From positions 1-64,000 of the forward strand of contig JAUVXJ010000009.1 in assembly GCA_030603665.1 (NCBI GenBank): DNA of 64,000 bases, given 5' to 3'. The stretch comes from Chloroflexota bacterium. GTDB taxonomy: Bacteria > Chloroflexota > Anaerolineae > UBA7937 > B3-Chlor. This document shows, piece by piece, positions 27,644 to 36,400 of this stretch. Within the stretch, counting starts at the first letter, position 1. Each line of letters begins with the position of its first letter. Below the pieces are notes generated by a model. The model saw nothing but the letters and a program-made list of their open reading frames with translations. It ran no database searches and was not told the origin of the DNA. The translations under genes and the position numbers were made by a program.

Positions 27644-27878
27644 GCTGGTCATCGCCAAGCGTTTCTACAAGGATCTCAGGCAGATCGACGCTCAGGATCA
27701 GAAGAGGATCCTGGATGCGCTGAGGCAGATCAAAAAGGAGCCATATGCAGGGCGGAAGGTGATCGTTGCCGAGACGGGACAGCACCGCTGGTGGGTAGGC
27801 CCTTACCGGATACGGTACGACGTCGAGGGAGACAGAGTCCACATCTTGCGAGTTCGCCATCGTAGAGAAGCCTACTGA
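27627..27878 (+). CDS. RelE/ParE-superfamily toxin
   Basis: Encodes 83 residues. The motifs YELVIAKRFYKDLRQI, LRQIKKEPYAG and the C-terminal YRIRYDVEGDRVHILRVRHRREAY are those of RelE-type proteins, which cut mRNA on the ribosome. The Arg-rich C-terminus suggests the RelE rather than ParE branch. Activity is not proven. Translation is coupled to the antitoxin by overlap. Confidence 0.87.
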   Translation: MPQRYELVIAKRFYKDLRQIDAQDQKRILDALRQIKKEPYAGRKVIVAETGQHRWWVGPYRIRYDVEGDRVHILRVRHRREAY

Positions 27879-28286
27879 TATAGGGTCGGTAGCATATCTC
27901 ATCGATTCTATTCGCGTACTAGGAATCATTTCTTTGCTTACGGTTGGCGTCTAGCCCGGTTTGCCTCCTGTCACGTCGGGACAGCACTGAACCTGCTGGG
28001 CGCTCTGGCACCGGATGCGGCCTGTGGCCCGCCATTCACACGCAGTACCCACGAGCAGAACTGTCGTAGGCCGACCCACAGCTCGACCAAAGGGAGCACA
28101 GGAGCGGGCGGACTCTGCGCTCCCTCTCTCGACGGACCACTGCCAGGATTGGCGCAACTTGGGCCCAGCCCCTCCCGGTTGCGCGGACCCAGCCTAGATC
28201 AACGCCGGGGCGTCATAGTGGCGAAGAGTTGTCTGTACCGTCTCGTCAGCAGGCGGGCGGCCGCCTGACAGTTCGGGGCGGGTTTC
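27879..28286. other. Intergenic region without recognised genes
   Basis: A 408-base stretch between the toxin and the YdhR-like gene. No frame with a ribosome site, no strong promoter and no clear terminator was seen. It may contain debris of the PD40 fragment zone, but no similarity was visible. Confidence 0.5.
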
Positions 28287-28595
28287 TCAAACAGGGCCAC
28301 GCGTGAGTGCGGTTTCCGCCTCCATCACGTCGAACTGCTTCACGCTGAAGTCGCTGAGGGCGGGATGACTCACGATCTGGGCGGCAATCGGCCCGTCGAG
28401 GTAGGCCTTCAGCGATGCCTCATCGTCGAACAACATGATCCCGCCCGCTTCGCTCTCCCCCTCGTTCATGATCCAGACCTTCCAGCGCAGACCGGCAACG
28501 CCCGCGATTTCGGGGCCGAGGGGAGCTACAGCCTGCACGTAATCGGCGCTCGGCACGTTAAACTTGAAGTTGATCTGCAAGATGCTTCCGGCCAT
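28287..28595 (-). CDS. YdhR-family putative monooxygenase
   Basis: Encodes 102 residues. ILQINFKFNVP at the start, GLRWKVWIMNEGESEAGGIMLFDDEASLKAYL in the middle and VKQFDVMEAE near the end match the YdhR dimeric ferredoxin-like fold proteins, which are suggested to act on aromatic substrates. ATG 28595 follows GGAGGAAG. A strong promoter lies about 320 bases upstream with a terminator between, so expression probably needs read-through or antitermination. Confidence 0.85.
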   Translation of the reverse strand: MAGSILQINFKFNVPSADYVQAVAPLGPEIAGVAGLRWKVWIMNEGESEAGGIMLFDDEASLKAYLDGPIAAQIVSHPALSDFSVKQFDVMEAETALTRGPV

Positions 28596-28747
28596 GGTTC
28601 TTCCTCCGTCTCACTGAATGGTAGTGAATCCATCGATCGAGTCGAGGCGAACTCACTACGTGTCGGTCACACGAGTTGGTGCTGACTTGTTCGATTCCAC
28701 CTCCTTCCTGGCGCGGGTGGTGGCATGAGGCACGCACTTGCGGGACG

Positions 28748-28793
28748 AAAAAGGCGCCAACCCGCAGCCGCTCATGGGCTGGCGATTGGCGCC
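28748..28793 (-). terminator. Intrinsic terminator in the leader of the ydhR-like gene
   Basis: On the minus strand GGCGCCAA (28793-28786) pairs with TTGGCGCC (28760-28753), with a CAGCC/GGCTG stem inside, and TTTTT follows at 28752-28748. It stops transcripts about 160 bases after the upstream promoter and 150 bases before ydhR. Confidence 0.82.
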
Positions 28794-28909
28794 CCATTGC
28801 CTGGAGCCTACGCCTGGAGTGCGAGCCTGTTCTCTACGGTGCACGAATCTCACCCATGAGGCTGCATTTCGCTATGTGCCTGGCTTCTTCTAGCACTAAG
28901 TGAGACTTA
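28748..28909 (-). ncRNA. Candidate leader RNA or small RNA, about 160 nt
   Basis: The segment between a strong minus-strand promoter and an intrinsic terminator has no convincing protein. A TCTCAC/GTGAGA pairing could close the first 60 bases. A 20-codon frame from GTG (LEEARHIAKCSL and on) lies in it and may be a leader peptide or chance. It could be an attenuator or riboswitch for the YdhR-like gene or a free small RNA. No known aptamer consensus was recognised. Confidence 0.45.
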
Positions 28910-28919
28910 CTGTACAGTA
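28908..28919. promoter_or_regulatory. 12-bp palindromic operator TACTGTACAGTA
   Basis: A perfect palindrome covers the downstream half of the -10 box and the predicted start site of the ydhR-side promoter, the place where a repressor would bind. The regulator is unknown; no repressor gene lies nearby. Confidence 0.6.
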
Positions 28920-28944
28920 TACCTCATGAGGGGGGTCTTGTCAA
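28916..28944 (-). promoter_or_regulatory. Sigma-70 promoter upstream of the ydhR leader
   Basis: Minus-strand TTGACA (28944-28939), 17 bases, TATACT (28921-28916). One mismatch in total. Confidence 0.85.
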
Positions 28945-28967
28945 GTGGGATTGGCGTGGGCGGTGAC

Positions 28968-29096
28968 GGCGAATGTGAGTTCTACGTGATGGACGCCGAT
29001 GGCAGCAACCAGAGGCAGATCCTGGAGAACGTGACCCCGCAGCTGGAATTCTACTACACGGGAGGCAACGAGAGGGTGTTGTCCTGGGGGAGGTAG
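28968..29096 (+). pseudogene. Second 3' fragment of the PD40 lipoprotein gene
   Basis: Forty-two codons from GECEFYVMDADGSNQRQ to NERVLSWGR and a TAG at 29094 match the very end of the PD40 lipoprotein at 38304-39479 and of the fragment at 26855-27136. There is no start codon or ribosome site. The upstream break falls beside the ydhR promoter. Confidence 0.8.
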
Positions 29097-29144
29097 ACCC
29101 TCTCTCCCTACCGCACAGCCGCTTTCATTCGTTGGACAGGAGGA

Positions 29145-29172
29145 GAGCCCCTCGTATCAGGACAAGGGGCTC
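29145..29172 (-). terminator. Hairpin after the Kelch/PD40 gene
   Basis: An 8-bp perfect stem (GAGCCCCT with AGGGGCTC) starts about 20 bases after the minus-strand stop at 29192. The following bases are CTCC-rich rather than a U-tract, so it is a weak or Rho-assisted terminator at best. Confidence 0.4.
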
Positions 29173-29191
29173 CCAACTCTCTCCGCAGCGT

Positions 29192-32100
29192 CTATTTGGT
29201 GTGGATAACGACGTTCCCTCCCATGAGGTCACCGGATACTCGATAGACAGGGTCGTCGAGATGGGGGTCTTGATCCGCTGCCCACACCTTGAGGATGAAG
29301 CTGTCTGGCTGGTTGCCGCCATTTGAGTTGGCGTCCCTTGCATCTACCCGGAAGTAGAACAGTTCATCCGGGTGCAGATTGATCGTGGCGTACCCCTGGA
29401 ACTTGGCCCAGTCGTTGTTGATCACCATCCAGTGCAGCTCAGTCGAGTGCAGGTTGAAGTCGCCCACCCGGTCGTGGAACTCCAGTTGGCCCTCAGGGGC
29501 GTTGGCGCGCCTCTTGTACTTGGCCACGAAGCCGAAGTTCGCTTTGTCCTCACCTGTGATTTCTGGGAGGATATCACCGGGCTCCAAGCCGGGGATGATC
29601 CAGCCGCCTCCAGTGGCGAAACCGGCACTGGGGTCGTAGACGACCAGCAACGCCTCCGCGTCATCGCTCCCGTTGTCTGCCAGATCCTGGGTCTTTACTC
29701 TGATGGAGTACACACCGGGTGACAGGCCAGAGATGCTTGCGGACGCCGTGCGATAGAGGTCGCCAGTCTCCCCGGTGAGGGTCATCGGTTCCCAGTCGCA
29801 GATCAGTGACTCTGACTCCGCACACCACTGGGCGGATTGGATTCCGGAGCGCTCGTCCGCGAGATGGGCCAACAAGTCTGTAGACTCGGAGACGTTAGCC
29901 GGGTTGGGTGAGAGATCGGCGATGTTGACCGTAGGAGCCGTCTTGTCGATGTTGATGTCGCCGACGGTGGTAGTGGCAGCGTTGCCTGCCAGGTCCATGG
30001 CACTGCCAGTGACGGACTGACCCTCTCCCTCATTGTGGAGGAGCCTGTCCGGGGTGCAGTACGCCATGCCGGACAAGGCGTCGCTGCACTCGAACGAGAC
30101 AGTGACGTCTTCGTTGTTCCAGCCATAGCTGTTGGCACCTGGGAACCTGTTGCCGCTGATCACCGGAGACGTAAGGTCGATGTTGATGTCACTCACGGTG
30201 GCAAAGGCGGTGTTGCCTGCCACGTCCACCGCAGTGCCGCCCACGGACTGCCCCTCGCCTTCATTGGACACGATGGTGTCAGCAGTGCAAGATGCAACAC
30301 CCGATACCGAATCGTAGCAATCGAAATGAACGGTCACGTGCTCAGCGTTCCACCCGTTGGCATTGGCAGTGGGCAATCGTGAGCCGTCGATGGTGGGAGG
30401 CGTGAAATCTATCCTTACCTCCTCGCTCGCGGGCGGGTCTTCCAGGTTCTCAGCGTTGTCCGCTGAGCGAGCCAGGATCGTGGTGATGCCCTCGTTCACT
30501 ATGGTCAAGGCAGCCGAATAGGTGTTCCAGGTCATTCCATCGTCGAGACTGTACTCCGTGTGGGCCACTCCCGACCCGTCCGGGCCATCAGTGGCCGAAA
30601 GAGTGACAGCAGCTGAAGAGACAAACCACCCGTTGTTTCCCATGGCGCCCTCAAACAAGATGGTCGTCGTGGGAGGTGTCACGTCCGCTGGGGGATCCAC
30701 AACCTCCACTGATCCAAGGTGTGGCACGAACTGACCCTGGCCGCCGATCAGATAGAAGCGATCGTTGACTACGGCTCCCATAGCCCCGGTGCGCGCGATC
30801 TCCAAATGGGCCACGGTGGTCCACGCATCGCTCTGGGGATCGTATCTCAGCACAGGACTCGCCCAACCGGCATCCATGTCACGACCCGTCATGTAGATCT
30901 TGCCGCCTATGACGCCTACAGTCGGTTCGCCCAGCCGCATTGGCATGTCATTGCCGGTGGACCAGGAGTCCCCCACGGGGTCGTAAATCTCGACAACGGT
31001 GGTCGAACCACTAACGGCGGCTCCCCCAATGAGGAAGATCTTGTCACCGACGGCCGCGGCCACCAGATCGTTTCGCGGTGTCGGCATGTCCTCTTCCAGC
31101 GGGTCGAAGACCCCCACTGCGGGATCAAATCTGTACGCTTGGCTGTACTTGTTGTTCCAATAGTCGCTTCCTCCGAAGCAGTATATCGCGCCCTCGAAGG
31201 TGGTACAGGCTAGGTCAGAGACCCTGACCGGATAGCTCGCTACGTCCCTGCTCCAGGAGTCTGATACGGGATCGTAGGCGTCCACAGTCCTGGTGTTGTA
31301 GTTACCCCCGATGTTTGTGCCTCCGATTGAGTAGACAATCCCCCCCAGGGCCACTACAGCGTTGCTGTATCTGCCGTCCGACTGCGGCAGCGGGTCTTTC
31401 GTCGTCCAGCAGTAGGTGGACACGTCAAGCGCCTCATGCGTCCGGCCACCGCCGTGCCCGCCGATCACGAATATCTCGTTGCCGATCACAGCAGCGCCCC
31501 CTCGAGCCCGGCCTGTTGGCATGTCCGGCACGGAGCGGTCGTACGGGGGCAGGTCTATCTTGACGGTCTCGCTTGCCGGTGGGTCCTCGACGTTTCCGTC
31601 GAGATCGGCTGACCGTGCCATAATCGTGGCAATGCCCTCACCCTGTATTCCTAGCGGCTCAGTGTAGAGATCCCATGTAGCGCCATCGTCCAGGCTATAC
31701 TCTGTGTACGCTACTCCTGGACCTCCCGGGCTGTCAGCCGCAGAGAGCGTGACGATCACCGGCGAGACAAACCAACCATCGCATCCCGGGGTACCGTCAA
31801 CTGAGATCTGTGTGGTTGGCGCTGTGGGGCCGGCCCCGGACTCCATCCACCAGTCTGGGCCGGAATCCCACACAGAATTGTCTGTGATGCGCCTCTCGAC
31901 CCCGGTCTCTACGTTGACAGCGTAAATCTCGCCTCCACCGATCTCCTTGCTGTAGGCGATCCACTCACCGTCCGGAGACCACGACGGGCCCATGTCATAC
32001 CACCCGTCCACGGTCAGAGGGGGGTCGTAACTACCAGCCTCTGGGTCGAAGATGTAGATCTCCGTCTTGTAGCCGCCGCGGGTGGACGCCACCGCGAGCT

Positions 32101-32782
32101 GAGTCCCGTCAGGCGACCAGTCGAATCCATACCCCTGTGTCCCGTCCTTCGTCCAGTTGCGGGGTTCGCCGGCGCACAGGAACTGGCTATCGCAAGCAAA
32201 CACGTCCATGACCCATATATCCCAGGAACCGCCCCGATAGGAGTTGAACGCGATTTGGTTTCCCAGGGGCGAAAACTTCGGGGAGTTGTCCTCGGCATTG
32301 TCGGTTGTCAACCTTACCGTATGTATGACGTCCAGATTCTCGCCAAGCCTCATTACGTGAATATCCGCGTTGTTTTGACCCAACGTATTGAAAGCGATCA
32401 TGGTACCGTCCGGCGACCACCGGGGGCTGGCGGCGTTCCCCGTCCAGGTGAGGCGCGTGTCGGTCTGGCTGGCCAAGTCCCTCACGTATAGATCGGCCAC
32501 TCCACCCCCACCCATGAAGTAGGCTACTTGGGTGCCGTCGGGGGACCAATCAGGATTCCAGTTCCACCCGCCGCCCGACTTCAGCGGTGCCTGATTGTCG
32601 CCGTTGGCGTCCATCATGTACATGTCGTAGTTGCCGTCCCGATCAGTACAGAAGGCAATCCGGCCGACCGGAACAGTTGACATCAGTTCCTCCGGAGCCT
32701 GTGCAGACACGAGTACCACGCTCAGGGCCACGAGCACAATCAGCGTACCTCCTACGGTGCATGCCTTCACTACTGAATTCAC
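29192..32782 (-). CDS. Large secreted PD40/Kelch/Ig-like surface protein under c-di-GMP riboswitch
   Basis: Encodes 1,196 residues. Residues 1-28 are a signal peptide ending VSAQA. About 35-310 hold TolB/PD40 propeller repeats (WSPDGTQ-type). About 320-410 is an Ig-like repeat (AYTEYSLDDGATWDLY, ARSADLDGN). About 415-705 is a Kelch propeller (IFVIGGHGGG, IYSIGGT, IFLIGGAA). About 715-800 repeats the first Ig-like unit, then two copies of an 85-residue Cys-containing domain follow (about 805-960). The last 140 residues (ATGGGWIIPG and on) resemble a C-terminal domain of secreted bacterial proteins. No LPXTG or clear anchor. GTG 32782 follows GGAGGAGG. Function is probably cell-surface binding or adhesion; this is inferred. 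Confidence 0.88.
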   Translation of the reverse strand: MNSVVKACTVGGTLIVLVALSVVLVSAQAPEELMSTVPVGRIAFCTDRDGNYDMYMMDANGDNQAPLKSGGGWNWNPDWSPDGTQVAYFMGGGGVADLYVRDLASQTDTRLTWTGNAASPRWSPDGTMIAFNTLGQNNADIHVMRLGENLDVIHTVRLTTDNAEDNSPKFSPLGNQIAFNSYRGGSWDIWVMDVFACDSQFLCAGEPRNWTKDGTQGYGFDWSPDGTQLAVASTRGGYKTEIYIFDPEAGSYDPPLTVDGWYDMGPSWSPDGEWIAYSKEIGGGEIYAVNVETGVERRITDNSVWDSGPDWWMESGAGPTAPTTQISVDGTPGCDGWFVSPVIVTLSAADSPGGPGVAYTEYSLDDGATWDLYTEPLGIQGEGIATIMARSADLDGNVEDPPASETVKIDLPPYDRSVPDMPTGRARGGAAVIGNEIFVIGGHGGGRTHEALDVSTYCWTTKDPLPQSDGRYSNAVVALGGIVYSIGGTNIGGNYNTRTVDAYDPVSDSWSRDVASYPVRVSDLACTTFEGAIYCFGGSDYWNNKYSQAYRFDPAVGVFDPLEEDMPTPRNDLVAAAVGDKIFLIGGAAVSGSTTVVEIYDPVGDSWSTGNDMPMRLGEPTVGVIGGKIYMTGRDMDAGWASPVLRYDPQSDAWTTVAHLEIARTGAMGAVVNDRFYLIGGQGQFVPHLGSVEVVDPPADVTPPTTTILFEGAMGNNGWFVSSAAVTLSATDGPDGSGVAHTEYSLDDGMTWNTYSAALTIVNEGITTILARSADNAENLEDPPASEEVRIDFTPPTIDGSRLPTANANGWNAEHVTVHFDCYDSVSGVASCTADTIVSNEGEGQSVGGTAVDVAGNTAFATVSDINIDLTSPVISGNRFPGANSYGWNNEDVTVSFECSDALSGMAYCTPDRLLHNEGEGQSVTGSAMDLAGNAATTTVGDINIDKTAPTVNIADLSPNPANVSESTDLLAHLADERSGIQSAQWCAESESLICDWEPMTLTGETGDLYRTASASISGLSPGVYSIRVKTQDLADNGSDDAEALLVVYDPSAGFATGGGWIIPGLEPGDILPEITGEDKANFGFVAKYKRRANAPEGQLEFHDRVGDFNLHSTELHWMVINNDWAKFQGYATINLHPDELFYFRVDARDANSNGGNQPDSFILKVWAADQDPHLDDPVYRVSGDLMGGNVVIHTK

Positions 32783-32967
32783 TTCCTCCTCCTTTTCCTC
32801 ATGGGTATCGACTCGGGACGTTGATGCCCCTCTCTATGAAGGGCAGAATCAGACGGCTTCTAATGTCTTGGACATCACCTCCATTCCGTCGGAAAGCGTC
32901 CTGCATAGGACCTCTACTGGGCCGGTCAGCCCCATTCGTTTCGTACCGTCTTCTCAGGGAACAGCAA

Positions 32968-33002
32968 GCGCCCTTCGCCTTGAACCTCAGGCGGAAGGGC
33001 GC
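32968..33002 (-). promoter_or_regulatory. Expression-platform hairpin downstream of the riboswitch
   Basis: A stem of about 12 bp with one bulge (GCGCCCTTC/GAAGGGCGC core) begins 28 bases after the aptamer. The bases after it (TTGCTGTTCC) are only weakly U-rich, so it may be a weak terminator or an antisequester structure. It is the best candidate switch element before the gene. Confidence 0.45.
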
Positions 33003-33030
33003 CAGGTGCATAAGACCTGCTATTGGTCCT

Positions 33031-33118
33031 TCGGAGGCAACCCGGCCGCCCTAGTCGCAACAACTTTAGGCCCGTGGCTTTGCGTCCCCACCTTTCGATG
33101 GGTTTGCCCTTGTCACCG
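33031..33118 (-). promoter_or_regulatory. Cyclic-di-GMP-I (GEMM-I) riboswitch aptamer
   Basis: On the minus strand the core reads GGGCAAACC, a CCCATC-GAAA-GGTGGG stem with GAAA tetraloop, GGGACGCAAAGCC, ACGGGCCTAAAG, a second arm, then GGGTTGCC. These are the conserved blocks, in order and spacing, of the class I c-di-GMP aptamer, including the tetraloop and the CTAAAG receptor side. P1 can close as TCGG with CCGA. It lies 30 bases after a promoter and 250 bases before the PD40/Kelch gene. Confidence 0.92.
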
Positions 33119-33154
33119 ATTCACTTTCGGAGCGCAAATCGCTGCACCCACTTC

Positions 33155-33183
33155 AGTATAGCGGGTCGCCGTCAATGGGTCAA
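33155..33183 (-). promoter_or_regulatory. Promoter of the riboswitch-controlled gene
   Basis: Minus-strand TTGACC (33183-33178), 17 bases, TATACT (33160-33155). The predicted start near 33148 puts the aptamer about 30 bases into the transcript. Confidence 0.85.
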
Positions 33184-33811
33184 TAGCACAATAGTACCAT
33201 GTGACTCAAAGAGGACCACACTATCACCTTTGAGCCGGGTCCTTGACGGGTTGTGGCGGGAGAGGGTTAGCGCCTTCAGATCCCCGAGTAGCCATGATCA
33301 GTAACTGGTCTGTATATGAGATGAGGTTTCCGGCCTCTCCCTTTCTCTATGTTCTGGGCCAATGCTGATTATTGGTCAGCCATTGGACGGGAATGGGGAG
33401 GTGATTGAGACAGGCTCTGGCGTAGCTGGTAGACTGTACGCATGAGATTCCCGGAGCCGTCGGAGCACATATGGGTTTCCCGCTCAACCTCGCCGGCCGT
33501 CGGCGCAATCGCTCAAAGGAACTATCGGTAGCTATGATGCGATATCACCCAGGCGAAAGGTATGCCGATTGCACACTCGCGGGCCAGGTTGCACTACCTG
33601 GTGATCAATACGAAGCCCTTAGCTGTGGTATGACCGCAGCCCCCTGGTCCCGCTCTACAGAGGGCGGTCCTTGCGTGAGGCTGTGCTCGTGCAGTGGCGC
33701 TGTCAAGGGTCTTGGGGCATAATCCCCAGGTGCGATGACTCCCTCGCTCCGAGCGAAGCGAGGGGGGATCGAAGATAGCAGGTAAGATTCACCGCTGGGA
33801 GGTGAGTGAAC
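33184..33811. other. Intergenic region before the ABC operon
   Basis: No gene is supported here. A hairpin at 33359-33386 (CCAATGCTGA with TCAGCCATTGG, one bulge) and another at 33741-33764 (CCCTCGCT with AGCGAGGG) are visible, both without U-tracts. An 83-codon frame at 33471-33722 lacks a ribosome site and family features. The promoter of the ABC operon was not identified with confidence. Confidence 0.5.
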
Positions 33812-35059
33812 ATGGGGAAATTCTTGATAATGGCGTGGCGAAACGTGTGGCGCAATTGGAGACGGACGGTGATCGCCGTGATCGCCATCTCGCTGGGACT
33901 GACTCTTATGCTCGTTTTTGACGGCATGCTGGGCGGGATGAACCAGGCCCTATACGGTAACACGGTGAAGCTGCAGGGCGGCCATGTTCAGGTACACGCG
34001 CTGGGCTTCCGGGAAAAGGCGAACAGGATGCCGCTGTTGCCTCTGGTCGACCCGCGCGCGGCGGTGGAGGCAGCGCGGGCCCAGCCGGAGGTGGTCGCCG
34101 TTGTACAGCGCATCGAGACCGGCGGCATGGTCAGCAACCGCGAGGGGACCATGGCGGTCGTCATCACCGGCATCGAACCGGAACAGGAAGCGCCAGTGAG
34201 CCTGGTGGCGGAGAATATCGTGCAGGGCCGCTACCTGGAAGGTAACGATGAAGACGTCCTCCTCATCGGCGAGGCGTTGGCCGAGCGGCTCGAGCTGACC
34301 GTAGGCGACCGCGTCACGCTGGTAGGACGCGCCACCCACGAACAGATGCGGCGCCGCACGATGACGATCATCGGCATCTATGACCTGGGGATCAAGGAGG
34401 TGGAAGAGAGATTGGTCTACGTCTCCCTGCTCGAAGCACAGACGCTCTTTGACTTGCGCGATCAGGCTACCGAGGTTGCCGTTCACCTCGAACAGGTGGG
34501 GCAGGAGCCGCCGGTGGTCAACAGGCTGCAGACTGCCTTGCCAGGGTACGAGGTGGATGCCTGGGACACGCTGGATCCCACGACGAGGCAGATGATGGAG
34601 TTGGAGGCTCAGGTGATGAGCCTCTTTGGCCTGATCATCCTGTTGATTGCCGGCGTTGGCATTCTCAACCTGATGCTGATGGCGGTATTTGAGCGCACGC
34701 GTGAGATCGGCGTCCTGGCGGCGATGGGGTTGAAGCGGTGGGAGACCGTGGTGCTGTTCCTGCTGGAGGGGGTGCTAATCGGATTGTTGGGCGCGCTGGT
34801 TGGCAGCCTGCTGGGCGGCGCGATAGCAGCCTACTTTGGACGAGTCGGCCTCGACTTCATGGCCTTGTATGGGGGAATGGACGTGGGCGAGTTCGGCGAA
34901 CTGATCGGACTGATGGGTGATCGGATCTACTTCCGAATCGGGATAGATGTCCTGCTGGGACGGGCCCTGACCGTGGCCATCATCGCGACCCTGGCCTCAC
35001 TCTACCCTGCTTGGCAAGCTTCCAGACGGGAGCCGGCCGAGGCGCTACACTATGTATAG
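33812..35059 (+). CDS. ABC transporter permease, MacB/LolC (FtsX-like) type
   Basis: Encodes 415 residues from ATG 33812, 9 bases after GGGAGG (a GTG at 33806 is too close). One membrane segment near residue 20 is followed by a large extracytoplasmic domain (about 40-270) and three C-terminal membrane segments with the FtsX motif FERTREIGVLAAMGLKRWE. It ends LYPAWQASRREPAEALHYV, the usual end of these permeases. Such proteins work by mechanotransmission to export lipoproteins, peptides or drugs. It is the first of five genes in the operon. Confidence 0.9.
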   Translation: MGKFLIMAWRNVWRNWRRTVIAVIAISLGLTLMLVFDGMLGGMNQALYGNTVKLQGGHVQVHALGFREKANRMPLLPLVDPRAAVEAARAQPEVVAVVQRIETGGMVSNREGTMAVVITGIEPEQEAPVSLVAENIVQGRYLEGNDEDVLLIGEALAERLELTVGDRVTLVGRATHEQMRRRTMTIIGIYDLGIKEVEERLVYVSLLEAQTLFDLRDQATEVAVHLEQVGQEPPVVNRLQTALPGYEVDAWDTLDPTTRQMMELEAQVMSLFGLIILLIAGVGILNLMLMAVFERTREIGVLAAMGLKRWETVVLFLLEGVLIGLLGALVGSLLGGAIAAYFGRVGLDFMALYGGMDVGEFGELIGLMGDRIYFRIGIDVLLGRALTVAIIATLASLYPAWQASRREPAEALHYV

Positions 35060-35122
35060 GCCTCCACAATCTCTGATGTGGCAGACAAGACGAGCGATTC
35101 GTGAAGCGTGAGGAGGGACACT

Positions 35123-36355
35123 ATGTTCATATTCAGACTGTGGAGGATTGCAGTTCGCGACTTGGGACGTAACAGGCGGCGATCGGCGTTGACGCTGATC
35201 GCGGTGATGATGGGATTGGCGCTGGTCATCACGCTTCATGGCTTCGAGATGGGCGCGATACAGGGTTCCATCCAGAACAACATTCGTGTGCAGACTGGTC
35301 ACGTGCAGGTTCGCGGGGAATCCTACGACGAAGACAAGGTGAGCCTCAAGTGGGAGGATCTGTTGGAGGATCCGCTGGCCTTGGCCGCACAGGCGCAGAC
35401 CCTGGCGGAGGTGCGAGCAGCAGCGCCGGTGTTGTGGGCCGGCGGCATCCTGGTCACGGTCGAAGAGTCGGTCGGAGTGCGGGTGTTTGGCATAGACCCT
35501 CCTTCCGAGATGGCGGCACCCTACCGGGAAGGTTTGGTTGCCGGCGAGTTCCTGGCCCCCGATGACCGGGGCGGTGTGCTCATAGGCCAGAGGTTGGCAA
35601 AGAGCCTGGGGTTGACCGTGGGCGATGACGTCAGCCTGCTGATCAACACGTCAGGCGAGCAGCCTGACGAGGCGACCTTCAGAATCCGCGGCCTGTACGA
35701 CACTGGCATCCCCGGCTTCGACGAGGCGACGATCTTCTTGCCGCTGGCAAAGGCACAGGCCTTCACGCGAGTGGGGGAGCGGGCCAGCGCGGTCGTGGTT
35801 CTGCTGCACGATCAGGAGGATGCCGACACTGTTGCAGCAGCGCTGGGCGCACCCGGGTTGGACGTGATGACCTGGCGTGACCTTAACCAGCTGATGGTGG
35901 AAGGCATGAATGCGGCTATGGGATTCTTGTACATGATCTACCTGATAGTGCTGGCTGTGGTAGCCGTCGTCGTCGCCAACACGCTGTTGATGTCCGTCTT
36001 TGAGCGCACCAGGGAGATGGGTATCCTGGCTTCGCTGGGGATGAAGGGACGGCAGATCATGGCCATGTTTTTGATGGAGTCCGCCACGCTGGGAGCGATA
36101 GGCGTTTTCTTGGGCGTACTGCTGGGATCGCTGGGGGTGTATTATCTGGCCACCGAAGGCCTTTACCTGGGCGATATGTCAGCCAGTGTGGCTTCCGCCG
36201 ATATCGCCTATGGCGAAACGATGTATGCGGCCTTCCAGTGGTCGGATACGGCCGTATTAGCCGTCGTTTGCTGGATCATCATGCTGCTGGCCTCGCTCTA
36301 CCCGGCCTGGTTCGCGACCCGGAAGGAGCCAATTGATGCGCTGCGAGCTTTGTAG
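35123..36355 (+). CDS. ABC transporter permease, MacB/LolE (FtsX-like) type
   Basis: Encodes 410 residues from ATG 35123, with AGGAGG 6 bases upstream. Its layout copies the previous gene: one N-terminal membrane helix, an extracytoplasmic domain, FERTREMGILASLGMKGRQ and a final LYPAWFATRKEPIDALRAL. The two permeases probably form a heterodimer. They are clear paralogs, as in LolC/LolE pairs. Confidence 0.9.
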   Translation: MFIFRLWRIAVRDLGRNRRRSALTLIAVMMGLALVITLHGFEMGAIQGSIQNNIRVQTGHVQVRGESYDEDKVSLKWEDLLEDPLALAAQAQTLAEVRAAAPVLWAGGILVTVEESVGVRVFGIDPPSEMAAPYREGLVAGEFLAPDDRGGVLIGQRLAKSLGLTVGDDVSLLINTSGEQPDEATFRIRGLYDTGIPGFDEATIFLPLAKAQAFTRVGERASAVVVLLHDQEDADTVAAALGAPGLDVMTWRDLNQLMVEGMNAAMGFLYMIYLIVLAVVAVVVANTLLMSVFERTREMGILASLGMKGRQIMAMFLMESATLGAIGVFLGVLLGSLGVYYLATEGLYLGDMSASVASADIAYGETMYAAFQWSDTAVLAVVCWIIMLLASLYPAWFATRKEPIDALRAL

Positions 36356-36400
36356 CTCGATTGAGGCGGGCAAGTTAGCTCGCGCATGGGGAGATGTGAA

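Noticed and set aside
28686..28702. TTCGATTCC resembling a tRNA T-loop
   Set aside because: The flanking five-base stems (ACTTG, CCACC) do not pair.
33471..33722. 83-codon frame in the intergenic region before the ABC operon
   Set aside because: No Shine-Dalgarno, no family similarity and no neighbour coupling.
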